Of a DNA stretch of 64,000 nt, positions 33,684 through 42,976 are shown piece by piece; position 1 is the stretch's first letter, and each line of letters opens with the position of its first letter. This DNA comes from Hymenobacter arizonensis (GTDB taxonomy: Bacteria; Bacteroidota; Bacteroidia; Cytophagales; Hymenobacteraceae): the NCBI RefSeq assembly GCF_900115775.1, contig NZ_FOXS01000002.1, positions 462,994 to 526,993 on the forward strand, written 5' to 3'. The notes beneath the pieces were generated by a model. The model worked only from the letters and a program-made list of their open reading frames with translations, was not told the origin of the DNA and did no database searches. Made by a program: the position numbers and the translations under genes.

Positions 33684-33735
33684 GGAGATGATGTCTGTTT
33701 TTTTTAATCAATTAAGCTGCGCATTTCCTTTTCAT

Positions 33736-33821
33736 CTGTCATCCTGAGCTTGCGAAGGACCTTCTCACGCTCCAACGGTTCGTTCCTCAGCGATAAGGTG
33801 CTTCGTGCCTCAGCATGACAG
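33736..33821. repeat. Palindromic repeat of the CTGTCATCCTGAGC family
   Basis: Arms CTGTCATCCTGAGC and the degenerate GCCTCAGCATGACAG, about 86 bases in total, between the S9 and M28 genes. The inner parts (AAGGACCTT / AAGGTGCTT) have drifted, which indicates an older copy. Confidence 0.75.
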
Positions 33822-33910
33822 AAAAGGGCACGGGCGGCGTGGCAAATTTGCTTCGGCACGCCCAATACAGTGTAATGAGCTTGCCACAACACTATTTTTC
33901 TTAAGTAGCC

Positions 33911-36178
33911 CTACTGCGCCGGTGGCGAACTAGCCACGGCCGCCGCCCGGCTTACCTGACCCGCAAACCGCTCCACAGCGGCGGCCGTGCGCTTAATCTG
34001 CTCGTCGGCCTCGGCCCACTTGCGTTCTTCCACCGCTTCGCGGATGCCAGGCAGGGTTTTCACGCCGTAGCCCGTGTAGAAGCCGGGCGCGTAAATCTGG
34101 TGTCGGTACCAGGGGCGGCGGGGGAGGCCTTCGGTACTCAGCAGTTGCTGTTCGGCCTGGTATAGGAGTTGGTCGAGTTCTCTTTTGCGGGCGGCGGTGA
34201 GGCTAGGGTTGCCCTTGCGCACCAGGGCGTAGGTCTGGGCGCTTTGCTCGAGCTTCAGCAACGCGTTGTCTAGCGGCGAGAAGTTGAGGTAGGGCACGGC
34301 TTCGTGGGCTTTGGGCGGAAGCAGGGTTTCGGTCGGGTCGGCCACGGCTTCGTAACGCTTTTCGGCTAGGAGGCGGGTTTGCTTCTCGGTTTCGATGCGC
34401 ATATTGTCGGCCAACTGCTTCACCTCGGTGCCGTACTTGGCCACAGTGTTGGAGAAGTTCTGGAACTCGAAGGGCAGCACGTCGGCATTGACCAGGCGCA
34501 GGGCAGCGCGGCCCATGGTTTGGGCCAGCACCTTGCAATAGGCAAAGTTGGGGTCCTTGAAGCGGGTGAAGTGGTCGAAGGAATCGTAGATTGAATGGTA
34601 CTCGCCGCCTTCGCCCTCGCCGCCAAAGCCCACGTTCATCGACGGAATGCCCAGGTGTTGAATGTAGGGCGAGTAGTCGGACCCGGCACCGAGCGCGCCA
34701 ATGCGCAGGTCGGCGCGGTCGCGGGCGTCTTTCTGGGCTTCGGGGCTGCCGTTTATCAGGTCGTAAGCCCGGCGCCGGTCGCTGATGGAAATGTTCTTTT
34801 GCGGGTCCGTCACGTCGCGGGCCACTTGGTTGAAAAACTTCTCCAGCGTGTGCGAGCCCGATGCGAAGAGGAAGCCGCGCTCGCTGTTGTCGGTGTTCAG
34901 GTAGGCCACCACGTTTTTTTGCAGCTGCTTGGCATTGGTTTCTGCCCACTCGGTGGAGCCGAGCAGGCCGGGCTCTTCGCCGTCCCAGGCGCAGAACATG
35001 AGCGTGCGCTTGGGTCGCCAGCCGGTTTTGGCTAGCTCACCGGCGACCCGGGCTTCTTCCATCAGCGCCACCAGGCCCGAGAGCGGGTCGCTGGCGCCGT
35101 TGACCCAGGCGTCGTGGTGATTGCCGCGCATCACCCACTGGTCGGGGTAGAGGTTGCCTTTCAGAGTGGCAATGACGTTGTAAACCGGCTCGGTTTTCCA
35201 GTTGAACGCCAGCTGCAGGTGCACCTTGGCCGGGCCGGGGCCGAGGTGGTAGGAGATGGGCAGGGCGCCGCGCCAGGCCTCCGGGGCCATGGGGCCGGCC
35301 AGGGCCGCGAGCAGGGGCTGGGCATCGCCGTAGGAAATCGGCAACACCGGGATTTGCGTCAGCGTGGGGGCTTTTTTGTAATCGAGGCGCTTAGCGTTTT
35401 TAGTGGAGCCGTAGCCGGGCGTGAGCGGGTCGCCGGGGTAGGTAGGCATGTCGAGCACGGAGCCGCGTTGGGCGCCACTTTCGGGTTTGAAGGCGCCTTT
35501 GGGGTACACATCGCCCTGCCAGTAGCCGTCGTCTTTGGGGTCGGAATAAATAAGGCAACCAATAGCGCCCTTCTCAGCCGCCACCTTGGACTTGATGCCG
35601 CGCCAGGCCCCCCCGTATTTGGCAATGACGATTTTGCCCTTCACGTTGATGCCGCGGCGCTCCAGCTCCTCGTAGTTTTTGGGCACGCCGTAGTTCACAA
35701 ACACCAGCTCAGCCGTGACGTCGCCATCCTTCGAGAAGCAGTTGTAAGTGGGCAGCTGCTCGGCAGTTAGGCCCGAAGTAGCATCTTCGGCTAAAGGCTT
35801 TTCGGTTAAACTAGCCTTGAATTGCGTGGGCGCCACCATTTCCAGCACCCGCAGCTTGGGCGTCGGAAACAGCACGTACGACACGTCGATGCGCGTATCG
35901 TAGCCCCAGGACTTGAACAGGCCGGCCATGAACTCGGCGTTGTCCTTGCCGTGGGGCGAGCCCACGTGGTGAGGACGCGAGGCCATGCGCTTCATCCAGT
36001 CGCGCAGGTTGTCGGTCTTGAGTTGGGCGTCGAACTGGGCTTCGAGCTGGTATTGGGCCGCGGCCCCGGAAGCATCAAACCCCAGCAGCGGCTTGGGTTC
36101 GGCAGCGGGGGTTTGGGCAGGGGCGAGGTGGCTGGCCAGTAGCGCAGCCGCCAGCAGCAAAGAGTAGCGTTTCAGCAT
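33911..36178 (-). CDS. M28 family glutamate carboxypeptidase II-like metallopeptidase
   Basis: 755 residues from the ATG at 36178; a further 59 codons are open upstream but lie over palindromic DNA. A signal peptide is followed by a PA insertion domain (about 110-290: LVFVNYGVPKNYEELERRGI, KIVIAKYGGAWRG). The zinc-peptidase core has MRGNHHDAWVNGASDPLSG, FCAWDGEEPGLLGSTEWAE and YLNTDNS. A C-terminal transferrin-receptor-like dimerisation domain completes the GCPII architecture. The dizinc ligands His, Asp, Glu, Asp and His appear in order. It probably trims peptides in the periplasm. Confidence 0.94.
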   Translation of the reverse strand: MLKRYSLLLAAALLASHLAPAQTPAAEPKPLLGFDASGAAAQYQLEAQFDAQLKTDNLRDWMKRMASRPHHVGSPHGKDNAEFMAGLFKSWGYDTRIDVSYVLFPTPKLRVLEMVAPTQFKASLTEKPLAEDATSGLTAEQLPTYNCFSKDGDVTAELVFVNYGVPKNYEELERRGINVKGKIVIAKYGGAWRGIKSKVAAEKGAIGCLIYSDPKDDGYWQGDVYPKGAFKPESGAQRGSVLDMPTYPGDPLTPGYGSTKNAKRLDYKKAPTLTQIPVLPISYGDAQPLLAALAGPMAPEAWRGALPISYHLGPGPAKVHLQLAFNWKTEPVYNVIATLKGNLYPDQWVMRGNHHDAWVNGASDPLSGLVALMEEARVAGELAKTGWRPKRTLMFCAWDGEEPGLLGSTEWAETNAKQLQKNVVAYLNTDNSERGFLFASGSHTLEKFFNQVARDVTDPQKNISISDRRRAYDLINGSPEAQKDARDRADLRIGALGAGSDYSPYIQHLGIPSMNVGFGGEGEGGEYHSIYDSFDHFTRFKDPNFAYCKVLAQTMGRAALRLVNADVLPFEFQNFSNTVAKYGTEVKQLADNMRIETEKQTRLLAEKRYEAVADPTETLLPPKAHEAVPYLNFSPLDNALLKLEQSAQTYALVRKGNPSLTAARKRELDQLLYQAEQQLLSTEGLPRRPWYRHQIYAPGFYTGYGVKTLPGIREAVEERKWAEADEQIKRTAAAVERFAGQVSRAAAVASSPPAQ

Positions 36179-36305
36179 ATGTACTTTGCGTGAAATAGGA
36201 GGGAGGCTATGAAAACCTGCATCCTGTTGAGTCTGCGAAAGGTAGCGGAAACCGGGGGTTGTTGGGAAATTAAAATTTGGGTAGGAGAGGGGACGCACGC
36301 CTGGG

Positions 36306-36465
36306 GGAACCTCACCCCCGGCCCCTCTCCCGCGGAGAGGGGAGCCACGGCACAAGATCCAAGTTGACTTTCAAGCAGAAAGCCTCACTGCAAATCGCAA
36401 TGAGGCTTTCATTATTAATCGTCAGGCTCCCCTCTCCGCGGGAGAGGGGCCGGGGGTGAGGTTCC
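36306..36465. repeat. CCTCACCCCCGGCCCCTCTC palindromic element
   Basis: Arms of about 40 bases (left from GGAACCTCACCCCCGGCCCC, right ending GGGGCCGGGGGTGAGGTTCC) enclose a core of about 70 bases with a smaller inverted pair (AAAGCCTCACTGC / GCAATGAGGCTTT). The outer hairpin motif (CTCTCCCGCGGAGAG) can also fold within each arm. Related short copies lie at 9525-9565, 38327-38355 and 58028-58048. Confidence 0.85.
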
Positions 36466-36498
36466 GCCGGGCGCGTGCACTTAGCCGTAGCGAAAAAG

Positions 36499-36675
36499 CT
36501 ACCCGCTGTACCCGCCGCCGCTCTCCGGCTCGGTAGCACTACCGCCGGGCTTGGTAGGCGTGGGCAAGTCGCTTTCCGTCTTAACGTCAACGTCGGAATA
36601 ATCAGGAGTGCCGTCGCCCTGCACGGGTACGGGGGGTTCGTTCTGAGGGTCGGGGGTGGGAGTGGGCTGGTTCAT
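36499..36675 (-). CDS. Small Pro-rich hypothetical protein
   Basis: 58 residues from the ATG at 36675 (MNQPTPTPDPQNEPPVPV, then acidic DYSDVDVKTESDLPTP, ending GGGYSG). No known motif, no Cys, probably disordered. It lies 36 bases beyond the palindromic element and is divergent from fumC with about 160 bases between. The frame is clean and Pro/Asp rich, and such small acidic proteins are common in this group, but I cannot prove it is expressed. Confidence 0.45.
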   Translation of the reverse strand: MNQPTPTPDPQNEPPVPVQGDGTPDYSDVDVKTESDLPTPTKPGGSATEPESGGGYSG

Positions 36676-36760
36676 AAATGCAAACAATGTGGATTGGCAT
36701 CGTGTACGACGTTGAGCGGCCAATGGCTGCGTTGTGCCGTTCCGGGCCGGCCGGGCAATG

Positions 36761-36768
36761 TACTTTTG
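36761..36768 (+). promoter_or_regulatory. -7 box TACTTTTG upstream of fumC
   Basis: Full match to TAnnTTTG, 70 bases before the ATG at 36839. A TTG lies at 36732-36734, at a wider than usual distance. Confidence 0.5.
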
Positions 36769-36838
36769 CCAGCGGCAGCGGCCGAAAAGGCCTCACCGAC
36801 TTCCGCACTTTTCATTCCCTCATCACTTCACCTCAAGC

Positions 36839-38233
36839 ATGGATTTCCGCACCGAAAAGGACACCATGGGCACCGTACAGGTGCCTGCCACTGCGTACTG
36901 GGGCGCTCAAACGCAGCGTTCCATCGAGAATTTCCCCATTGCCCAGGACATCAACAAGATGCCCAAGGAAATCATCGCGGCCTTCGCATACCTGAAAAAA
37001 GCCGCCGCCTTCACCAACCGCGACGCCGGCGTGCTATCCGCCGAAAAGGCGGAACTGATTGGCAAGGTGTGCGACGAAATCCTGCGCGGTGAGCTGGCCG
37101 ATTCCTTCCCGCTGGTGGTGTGGCAAACGGGCTCCGGCACGCAGAGCAACATGAACATGAACGAGGTGATTGCCTACCGCGGCCACGTGCTGCAGGGCGG
37201 CCAGCTCGCCGACGAAAAGAAGGCCCTCGCTCCCAACGACGACGTCAACAAAAGCCAAAGCTCGAACGACACCTTCCCGACGGCCATGCACATCGCGGCC
37301 TACAAAATCCTGAAGGAAACCACCATCCCTGGCATCGAGAAGCTGCGCGATGCGCTGAAAGTCAAGTCGGAGGAGTTCATGGACATCGTGAAAATCGGCC
37401 GCACCCACTTCATGGACGCCACGCCGCTCACGCTGGGCCAAGAGTTTTCGGGCTACGTGTCGCAGCTCGACCACGGCCTGCGCGCCATCAACAACACCTT
37501 TGCGCACCTAAGCGAGCTGGCCCTGGGCGGCACGGCCGTAGGCACGGGCATCAACACCCCGCCCAACTACTCGGAGAACGTCGCCAAACACATTGCCGAC
37601 CTCACCGGCCTGCCCTTCATCACAGCCGAAAACAAGTTTGAGGCCCTGGCCGCGCACGACGCCATCGTGGAAGCCCACGGCGCCCTGAAAACGGTGGCCG
37701 TGAGCCTCATGAAAATCGCCAACGACATCCGCATGCTCAGCTCGGGCCCGCGCGCCGGCATCGGCGAAATTCACATCCCCGACAACGAGCCCGGCTCCAG
37801 CATCATGCCCGGCAAGGTGAACCCCACCCAGGCCGAAGCCATGACCATGGTGGCCGCTCAGGTAATGGGCAACGACGTGGCCATCACCGTCGGCGGCTCG
37901 ATGGGCCACTTCGAGCTGAACGTGTTCAAGCCGATGATGATTTACAACTTCCTGCACTCGGCCCGCCTCATCGGCGACGTCTGCGTGAGCTTCACCGATA
38001 AGTGCGCCGTGGGCATCGAGCCCATCAAGGCCAACATCGACAAGCACGTGAACAGCAGCCTGATGCTGGTGACGGCCCTCAATCCGCACATCGGCTACTA
38101 CAAAGCTGCCGAAATTGCCCAAACCGCCCACAAAAACGGTTCCACGCTAAAGGAAACCGCCCTGCAGCTCGGCTACGTGACCGAGGAGCAGTTCGACGAG
38201 TGGCTGAAGCCTGAGGAGATGGTAGGCCGGTAA
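36839..38233 (+). CDS. fumC: Class II fumarate hydratase
   Basis: 464 residues, standard for the iron-free fumarase that hydrates fumarate to malate in the citric acid cycle. Motifs: [17 protein letters not shown] at the N-terminus, [35 protein letters not shown] (His is the active-site base side) and the family signature [13 protein letters not shown]. Upstream in-frame codons from 36734 are outside the conserved start. Terminated by a hairpin at 38257. No unusual residues were seen. Confidence 0.97.
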   Translation: MDFRTEKDTMGTVQVPATAYWGAQTQRSIENFPIAQDINKMPKEIIAAFAYLKKAAAFTNRDAGVLSAEKAELIGKVCDEILRGELADSFPLVVWQTGSGTQSNMNMNEVIAYRGHVLQGGQLADEKKALAPNDDVNKSQSSNDTFPTAMHIAAYKILKETTIPGIEKLRDALKVKSEEFMDIVKIGRTHFMDATPLTLGQEFSGYVSQLDHGLRAINNTFAHLSELALGGTAVGTGINTPPNYSENVAKHIADLTGLPFITAENKFEALAAHDAIVEAHGALKTVAVSLMKIANDIRMLSSGPRAGIGEIHIPDNEPGSSIMPGKVNPTQAEAMTMVAAQVMGNDVAITVGGSMGHFELNVFKPMMIYNFLHSARLIGDVCVSFTDKCAVGIEPIKANIDKHVNSSLMLVTALNPHIGYYKAAEIAQTAHKNGSTLKETALQLGYVTEEQFDEWLKPEEMVGR

Positions 38234-38256
38234 GCCGCCCTCCCTTTTAGCGCAAG

Positions 38257-38286
38257 TCCCTCATACCTCAGCCGTGGTATGAGGGA
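38257..38286 (+). terminator. Terminator after fumC
   Basis: TCCCTCATACC / GGTATGAGGGA stem with an 8-base loop and TTTTGCTTTT tail. Confidence 0.85.
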
Positions 38287-38326
38287 TTTTGCTTTTACAA
38301 AAGACTTGTTTCGGTGTACATATGCT

Positions 38327-38355
38327 CCTCACCCCCGGCCCTACCGGGGGTGAGG
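38327..38355. repeat. Short CCTCACCCCCGG hairpin repeat
   Basis: CCTCACCCCCGG pairs with CCGGGGGTGAGG across CCCTA. It looks like the two outer ends of the 36306-36465 element joined together. Confidence 0.75.
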
Positions 38356-38463
38356 CGCAACGTAGCGCATCTTTAAAATGACCTGCTTTCCACGAGCCGC
38401 ATTGGCTATGAACTATGCAGCTTATTTCGGTATTTGTCGGCCCTTATATCATTTGAATTTCCG

Positions 38464-39054
38464 ATGCATACTGTGCCCGCATTCGCCGCCGAGGCTCGCG
38501 CCATGCTCACGGCTTCGCTGAGCACGGTTTCGTATTTGCCAGCCCCCGAAATAGCCGACTTCGTGAGCTGCTGGACCAAGGAGCTGCACGTGCCGCGCAA
38601 CGAGTTTCTGGTGTCGCCGGGCCAGGCCGAGCAGTACCTGTACTTCACGCACCACGGAACCATGCGCATCTTTTACCCCACGGCCAGCGAGGAAATCTGC
38701 GTGGGCTTTGTGCACCCCGGCGAAATGGTGTGCGCCTTTCCTTTGTTTGCTATGGGCAAGCCCTCCGAGTACGCTATTCAGGCCCTGCAAGCCAGCAGCC
38801 TGATTGCCATTGCCCGCCACGAATTTCAGAGTTGCCTCGACAGCAGTCCGGCTTTTGCCCGGCTCTGGAGGTTCGAGGTGGAACGAGTGCTTATCGGGCG
38901 CATGGAGCACGAAATCGACCTCCTGCTGCCTGAGCCAGCCCAGCGCCTGGAGCGGCTACGCCAGCGCAGTCCGCACATTTTCCAGAAGGTGCCCAAGAAG
39001 TACCTGGCCTCCTACCTCCGCATGACCCCCGAAACGCTGAGCCGGCTGCGTTAA
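38464..39054 (+). CDS. Crp/Fnr-family transcription regulator
   Basis: 196 residues from the ATG at 38464. A cyclic-nucleotide-binding-like beta-roll (residues 35-130: EFLVSPGQAEQYLYFTHHGT, VGFVHPGEMVCAFPLFAMGK) is followed by a dimerisation helix and a C-terminal HTH tail (FQKVPKKYLASYLRMTPETL SRLR). This compact form is common in Bacteroidota. No Cys cluster for an Fe-S centre, so not a true Fnr. A DinB-like gene follows in the same direction. Confidence 0.9.
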   Translation: MHTVPAFAAEARAMLTASLSTVSYLPAPEIADFVSCWTKELHVPRNEFLVSPGQAEQYLYFTHHGTMRIFYPTASEEICVGFVHPGEMVCAFPLFAMGKPSEYAIQALQASSLIAIARHEFQSCLDSSPAFARLWRFEVERVLIGRMEHEIDLLLPEPAQRLERLRQRSPHIFQKVPKKYLASYLRMTPETLSRLR

Positions 39055-39098
39055 ATATTGATTTCAATCAAGGCGCCGAAAAAACCATCCACGGACCT

Positions 39099-39722
39099 TT
39101 GAGAAAAAAATCTAACGCTATTACCAGCACCGCTTTTCTCGCCCAGCTCGACCAAAACCTCCGCCAGCTCCTCAGCACCGTGCAAACCGAGCTGGCTCCC
39201 CTGGAGCTCGCCCAGCTCAACCATAAGCCTGCGCCCACAGCTTGGAGCATTCTCGAATGCCTGGAGCATCTGAACCGCTACAGCCGCTACTACAACCCGC
39301 GTTTCGCGCAGGCCCTGGCCCACGCCCGCCCATCGGCCGAAGCTGAGGTGCGCTATAGCTGGGTGGGGCGCAAGTTCATCGAGATGATAGCGCCCACCAA
39401 TCCCAAGAAAGCCAAGGCGTTCGGCTACATGAACCCCAGCGGCAGCCAACTGGACCGCGAAACCCTGACCGAGTTTTGTGCGCATCAGCAGCAGTTGCTC
39501 GCCCTGCTTGCCCAAGCCCGGCACACCGACCTAAACCGCAAAGCCGTGCCCGTAGAGTTTCTCAAGTTGCTGAAGCTGCGCCTAGGCGAGACGTTTGAAC
39601 TGCAGGTGTTGCACGAGCAACGCCACGTGCAGCAAGCCCTGCGGGTGAAAGCTGGATTGTCGGATGCTAACAGGCCCGAAACCACCGATGCTGCCCCGTC
39701 CTTGCTGGTAGCCAGTTTATAA
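39099..39722 (+). CDS. DinB-family protein
   Basis: 207 residues, TTG start at 39099; no ATG is available near the conserved start. The four-helix metal-binding fold of the DinB/YfiT superfamily is suggested by LNHKPAPTAWSILECLEHLN, with the His ligand in ECLEHL, and LQVLHEQRHVQQALRVK, with the other two. Members can be thiol-dependent transferases, but for most the reaction is unknown. The Crp-type regulator just upstream (44-base gap) may control it. A second DinB gene is at 41553. Confidence 0.88.
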   Translation: MRKKSNAITSTAFLAQLDQNLRQLLSTVQTELAPLELAQLNHKPAPTAWSILECLEHLNRYSRYYNPRFAQALAHARPSAEAEVRYSWVGRKFIEMIAPTNPKKAKAFGYMNPSGSQLDRETLTEFCAHQQQLLALLAQARHTDLNRKAVPVEFLKLLKLRLGETFELQVLHEQRHVQQALRVKAGLSDANRPETTDAAPSLLVASL

Positions 39723-39842
39723 TCACGCTTTTCGCGCCGCTGGTGGTCGCGCACCAGCTCAGCACGTTGCTTTTTCCTGGAAAACCACCGCCTTTCCGAG
39801 TTGGAAGGGTGGCTTTTCTTTTTTACCATCATCTTTGCCCCG

Positions 39843-40436
39843 ATGGATTTCTCTACTAACATCGTTCTCGAAAACAAGCGCGTACGCCTACGCCCCCTGG
39901 AAATCGGCGATTTCGAAGCCCTTAAAGCCGTAGCCTTCGACGCCGAGCTGTGGCGCTACACCCTCACCCGCGGCGACGACGCGGTGAGCCTCGCAGCCTA
40001 CATTCGCCAAGCACTGGAAGGACGGGAGCAAGGCCTGCGCTACCCGTTTACCATCGTTGACCGCGAAACCGGCCAGATAATCGGCAGCACCAGCTACTAC
40101 AACGTGAGCGAGCCCGACCAGCGCCTGAGCATCGGCTACACCTGGGTAGGCAGCAAATTCCAGCGCACCGGCCTCAACCGCGCCGCCAAACACCTGCTGC
40201 TGAGCCACGCCTTTGGCCAGATGAACTGCGAGCGGGTGGAGCTGGAAACCGACTCGCGCAATAACAAGTCGCGCGAGGCCATGGCCCGTATGGGCGCTAC
40301 CGAAGAAGGCACCCTGCGCAGCCACCGCCCCACGCAAGGCGGCATCCGGCGCGACACCGTGATTTTTAGCATCATCAAACCGGAATGGTCCGAGTTGCGG
40401 CAGTCGGTGTTTCAAGAGTTTGAAGCCCGTGGCTGA
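39843..40436 (+). CDS. GNAT-family N-acetyltransferase
   Basis: 197 residues from the ATG at 39843. The RimJ/RimL-type core is seen: VRLRPLEIGDFEALKAV, GQIIGSTSYYNVSEPDQRLS, IGYTWVGSKFQRTGLNRAAK (acetyl-CoA pyrophosphate loop) and LETDSRNNKSREAMARMGA, then EEGTLRSHRPTQGG. It may acetylate a protein N-terminus or a small amine; substrate unknown. CATCTTTG at 39830-39837, six bases before the ATG, resembles a -7 box and could give a leaderless transcript. Confidence 0.93.
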   Translation: MDFSTNIVLENKRVRLRPLEIGDFEALKAVAFDAELWRYTLTRGDDAVSLAAYIRQALEGREQGLRYPFTIVDRETGQIIGSTSYYNVSEPDQRLSIGYTWVGSKFQRTGLNRAAKHLLLSHAFGQMNCERVELETDSRNNKSREAMARMGATEEGTLRSHRPTQGGIRRDTVIFSIIKPEWSELRQSVFQEFEARG

Positions 40437-40842
40437 GCCCGCCACACCTAATTCTGACCGCCTGCGGCCACCCGATGGGCTGTTGCGGCGCCGCGTGGCC
40501 AGCTTTGGGCACGCCTTTAGGGGCGTGTGGGCGGCGTTGCGCTCCGAAGTCCACCTGCAGTTCCACGCGGTGGCCACGGTGGTGGCTATCGGGCTGGGCT
40601 TCTACTTCGGCATCAGCCGTCTCGAATGGGCCTTAGTAGCGCTGGCCGTGGCGTGCGTGTGGGCCGCCGAGCTGGTGAACACCGCCATTGAAGCCCTCAC
40701 CGATTTGGTTTCGCCCGGCTATCATCCGCTGGCCGGCAAGGCCAAAGACGTAGCCGCGGGCGCCGTGCTGCTGGCCGCGCTGGGCGCCCTGGTAGTGGGG
40801 GCACTGGTGTTTGGGCCCTACGTTCTGGCGATTGCCGAATAG
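40429..40842 (+). CDS. dgkA: Diacylglycerol/undecaprenol kinase (DgkA family)
   Basis: 137 residues from the GTG at 40429, which overlaps the upstream stop by eight bases; a TTG at 40420 is also possible. Small integral membrane kinase with about three helices: VATVVAIGLGFYFGISR, WALVALAVACVWAAELVNTA and the terminal one. The family motif is intact: ELVNTAIEALTDLVSP, followed by KAKDVAAGAVLLAALGALVV. It phosphorylates a lipid alcohol in the inner membrane. Coupled to the GNAT gene. Confidence 0.93.
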   Translation: MAEPATPNSDRLRPPDGLLRRRVASFGHAFRGVWAALRSEVHLQFHAVATVVAIGLGFYFGISRLEWALVALAVACVWAAELVNTAIEALTDLVSPGYHPLAGKAKDVAAGAVLLAALGALVVGALVFGPYVLAIAE

Positions 40843-40983
40843 GCATTACTGTTCAGCTTGAGAGCACGCCAAAGCCCATAGGAGTGAAAAGACGCGCAAA
40901 AACCAACTCATTGCCTGAGCCCGGCGTAAGGAAGCTTGAAGTGCGGCGCGGCCTTACTGTTGAATAAGTCCATACCTAATTAC

Positions 40984-41454
40984 ATGAACAAACTGCTCGC
41001 CTTAGCCATTTCCGCGTTGCTCGTCGCCTCCTGTGCGCCCAAGCAAGTGAGCGTGACCACGCCCAACACGCCTCAGAACCAGCAGGTGAACAGCCCCACT
41101 ACGCCCACGCCCACTGGGGGCAGCGCCGTGGTTCCAACCCCGCTCTCAACCTCGGCCCGCGAAGCCATTTCCGATACGTCGGCCCGCCCGGGCTGGCTCA
41201 AAAATCGAATTTCGGCGGTGCTGGCCGAGCGCAAGCGCAACCCCATCATCCGCATCCTGAGCTACGACTATCGCGGCCAAACCGTGTACTACCAGTCGGC
41301 GCCGTGCTGCGACCAATATTCCCAGGTATTCGACTCGCAGGGCCGCCTGCTGTGCCAGCCCGAAGGCGGCATCACGGGCAAAGGCGATGGCAAATGCCCG
41401 GACTTCGATAAAAACAAAGCCAACGAAAAACTGGTCTGGCAAGACCCTCGATAA
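40984..41454 (+). CDS. Lipoprotein of unknown function
   Basis: 156 residues from the ATG at 40984. Clear lipobox (LAISALLVASC). A Thr/Pro/Asn-rich spacer (residues 25-60) precedes a conserved core: LAERKRNPIIRILSYDYRGQ, VYYQSAPCCDQYSQVFDSQG and LLCQPEGGITGKGDGKCPDF. The four Cys (two adjacent in PCCDQY, then LCQP and KCPD) could make disulfides. This resembles the small DUF6970-type lipoproteins of Bacteroidota, an uncertain assignment. Single gene. Confidence 0.8.
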   Translation: MNKLLALAISALLVASCAPKQVSVTTPNTPQNQQVNSPTTPTPTGGSAVVPTPLSTSAREAISDTSARPGWLKNRISAVLAERKRNPIIRILSYDYRGQTVYYQSAPCCDQYSQVFDSQGRLLCQPEGGITGKGDGKCPDFDKNKANEKLVWQDPR

Positions 41455-41552
41455 GGGAATTATGAGTTTTGAGTTATGAATTATAGGTTGTCCTTTCACC
41501 AGCTCCTATTCCTCAACTCAGAACTCATCATCCATAACTCACAATTAAACCG

Positions 41553-42050
41553 ATGAATACCCTAGAAAAACTCGGTGCTTTTAACGTGTGGGCCAACACC
41601 ACCGTGCTCAAGCGCCTCGACGAAGTGGCCGCCTCCGGCCAGGAAGTTCCGCCCGTAGCCCTGCGCCTGTTCAGCCACGTGCTCAATGCCCAGGCCATCT
41701 GGATTTCACGCATTGGCGGCACGGCCAGCCCCGTGAAAGTGTGGCAGGAGCACGACCTGGCCGGCTGCCACGCCCTGCACCAGCAAACCTCCGAGCCCTT
41801 GCATCAGCTCATGGTAAACGCCGATGAAACCGAGCTGCAGCGCCTTATATCCTACACCAACTCGCTCGGCGACAGCTACGAGAGCCTGGTCCACGACATC
41901 CTGACCCACGCCGTGGTCCACGCCAGCTACCACCGCGCCCAAGTAGCCACCCGCCTGCGCGACCACGGGTTTGAACCCGTCAATTCTGACTTCATCACGT
42001 ACTGCCGCGAACTCTCGGCCGCGGCCCGGCAGGCCGCGCCCAGTCTGTAG
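41553..42050 (+). CDS. DinB-family protein
   Basis: 165 residues. The DinB signature is clearer here than in the gene at 39099: GAFNVWANTTVLKRLDEV, His in LFSHVLNAQAIWISRI, and the triad end HDILTHAVVHASYHRAQV with H-x3-H-x3-H spacing. A metal ion is probably bound; the reaction is unknown. Single gene with its own terminator. Confidence 0.93.
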   Translation: MNTLEKLGAFNVWANTTVLKRLDEVAASGQEVPPVALRLFSHVLNAQAIWISRIGGTASPVKVWQEHDLAGCHALHQQTSEPLHQLMVNADETELQRLISYTNSLGDSYESLVHDILTHAVVHASYHRAQVATRLRDHGFEPVNSDFITYCRELSAAARQAAPSL

Positions 42051-42074
42051 CACCAGCCATTTTTCCCCTACTCG

Positions 42075-42104
42075 AAAACCCTTCCTCCTCCGGAAGGGTT
42101 TTTT
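42075..42104 (+). terminator. Terminator after the DinB gene
   Basis: AAAACCCTTCC / GGAAGGGTTTTTT hairpin, 25 bases after the stop. Confidence 0.85.
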
Positions 42105-42139
42105 AGTGGCTTTCCTGTTCAGGCTTACTCATCTATACC

Positions 42140-42763
42140 ATGTCTGAAATATTTACCCCCGCACCAGTCATTGCGGCCGACCAGCTCAACCGCGCCTATT
42201 CTTATGCCGGTTATCGCCAGCTCATCGACGAGCTGATGATGCAAAGCCGCACCACGGGCACCACTCAAACCGAGCAGCTCGTGCAATATGCTCGCCTCAA
42301 CATCAAGCGCATGCAGCGCGTGGACAAGACCATTCAGCTGCTGCCCGAGCTGCAGGCGGCTCTCGAGCAGCTGCCGCGCCGCTACGAGTGGCTGGTCATT
42401 ACCGAAGGCTGGTGCGGCGATGCCGCCCAGCTGGTGCCCGTGTTCGAAGCCATTGCCCAAGCTAGCCAGGGCAAATTGACGACCCATTACGCGCTGCGCG
42501 ACGAAAACCTTGACCTCATGGACCGCTACCTCACCAACGGCGGCCGCTCCATTCCCAAGCTCATCGTGCTCCACGCCGACACCCTGACCGAAGCGGCCAC
42601 CTGGGGCCCGCGCCCCAGGCCCGCGCAGGAACTATTTGAGCGCCTGAAACGGGAGCAAGTGCCCTACGAAGAGTTTGTGACGCAGCTACACGGCTGGTAC
42701 GCCAAAGACCGCACCCTAAGCACCCAACGCGAGTTGCTGGCGCTGCTACAGAACCTTGGCTAA
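42140..42763 (+). CDS. Thioredoxin-family protein with WCGDA motif
   Basis: 207 residues, no signal peptide. The thioredoxin fold is shown by WLVITEGWCGDAAQLVPVFE and GGRSIPKLIVL (cis-Pro). The redox motif has a single Cys (WCGD instead of WCxxC), as in a known Bacteroidota branch (Thioredoxin_9 type). So it is unlikely to be a dithiol oxidoreductase by itself and may act with glutathione-like thiols or only as a binder. Single gene, followed by a palindromic repeat. Confidence 0.92.
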   Translation: MSEIFTPAPVIAADQLNRAYSYAGYRQLIDELMMQSRTTGTTQTEQLVQYARLNIKRMQRVDKTIQLLPELQAALEQLPRRYEWLVITEGWCGDAAQLVPVFEAIAQASQGKLTTHYALRDENLDLMDRYLTNGGRSIPKLIVLHADTLTEAATWGPRPRPAQELFERLKREQVPYEEFVTQLHGWYAKDRTLSTQRELLALLQNLG

Positions 42764-42800
42764 GTTTTAATTCAGAACTTATTTAAATAAGCAAACACGG

Positions 42801-42937
42801 GGGTAGAGACGCAACATTTTGCGCCTCGTCGTTGCTGATGGTGTTTACCCTGCGCAGACGCTGACGGCACAGTTCTTTACATTTAACGAGACGATGTTCA
42901 ACGACGAGACGCAAAATATTGCGTCTCTACCTCGTTC
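42801..42937. repeat. GGTAGAGACGCAA inverted repeat, second copy
   Basis: Outer ends GGTAGAGACGCAACATTTTG and CAAAATATTGCGTCTCTACC. An inner part CGTCGTTG(CTGATGG) pairs with CAACGACG. Same family as 15211-15310, with a different centre. Confidence 0.8.
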
Positions 42938-42976
42938 GAATAGCTTTTTTAGTCGATTTCATTTGGGTTAAAAACC

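Noticed and set aside
36277..36459. 60-codon frame in the palindromic element
   Set aside because: It is formed by repeat arms (both strands give similar peptides) and would not be a gene.
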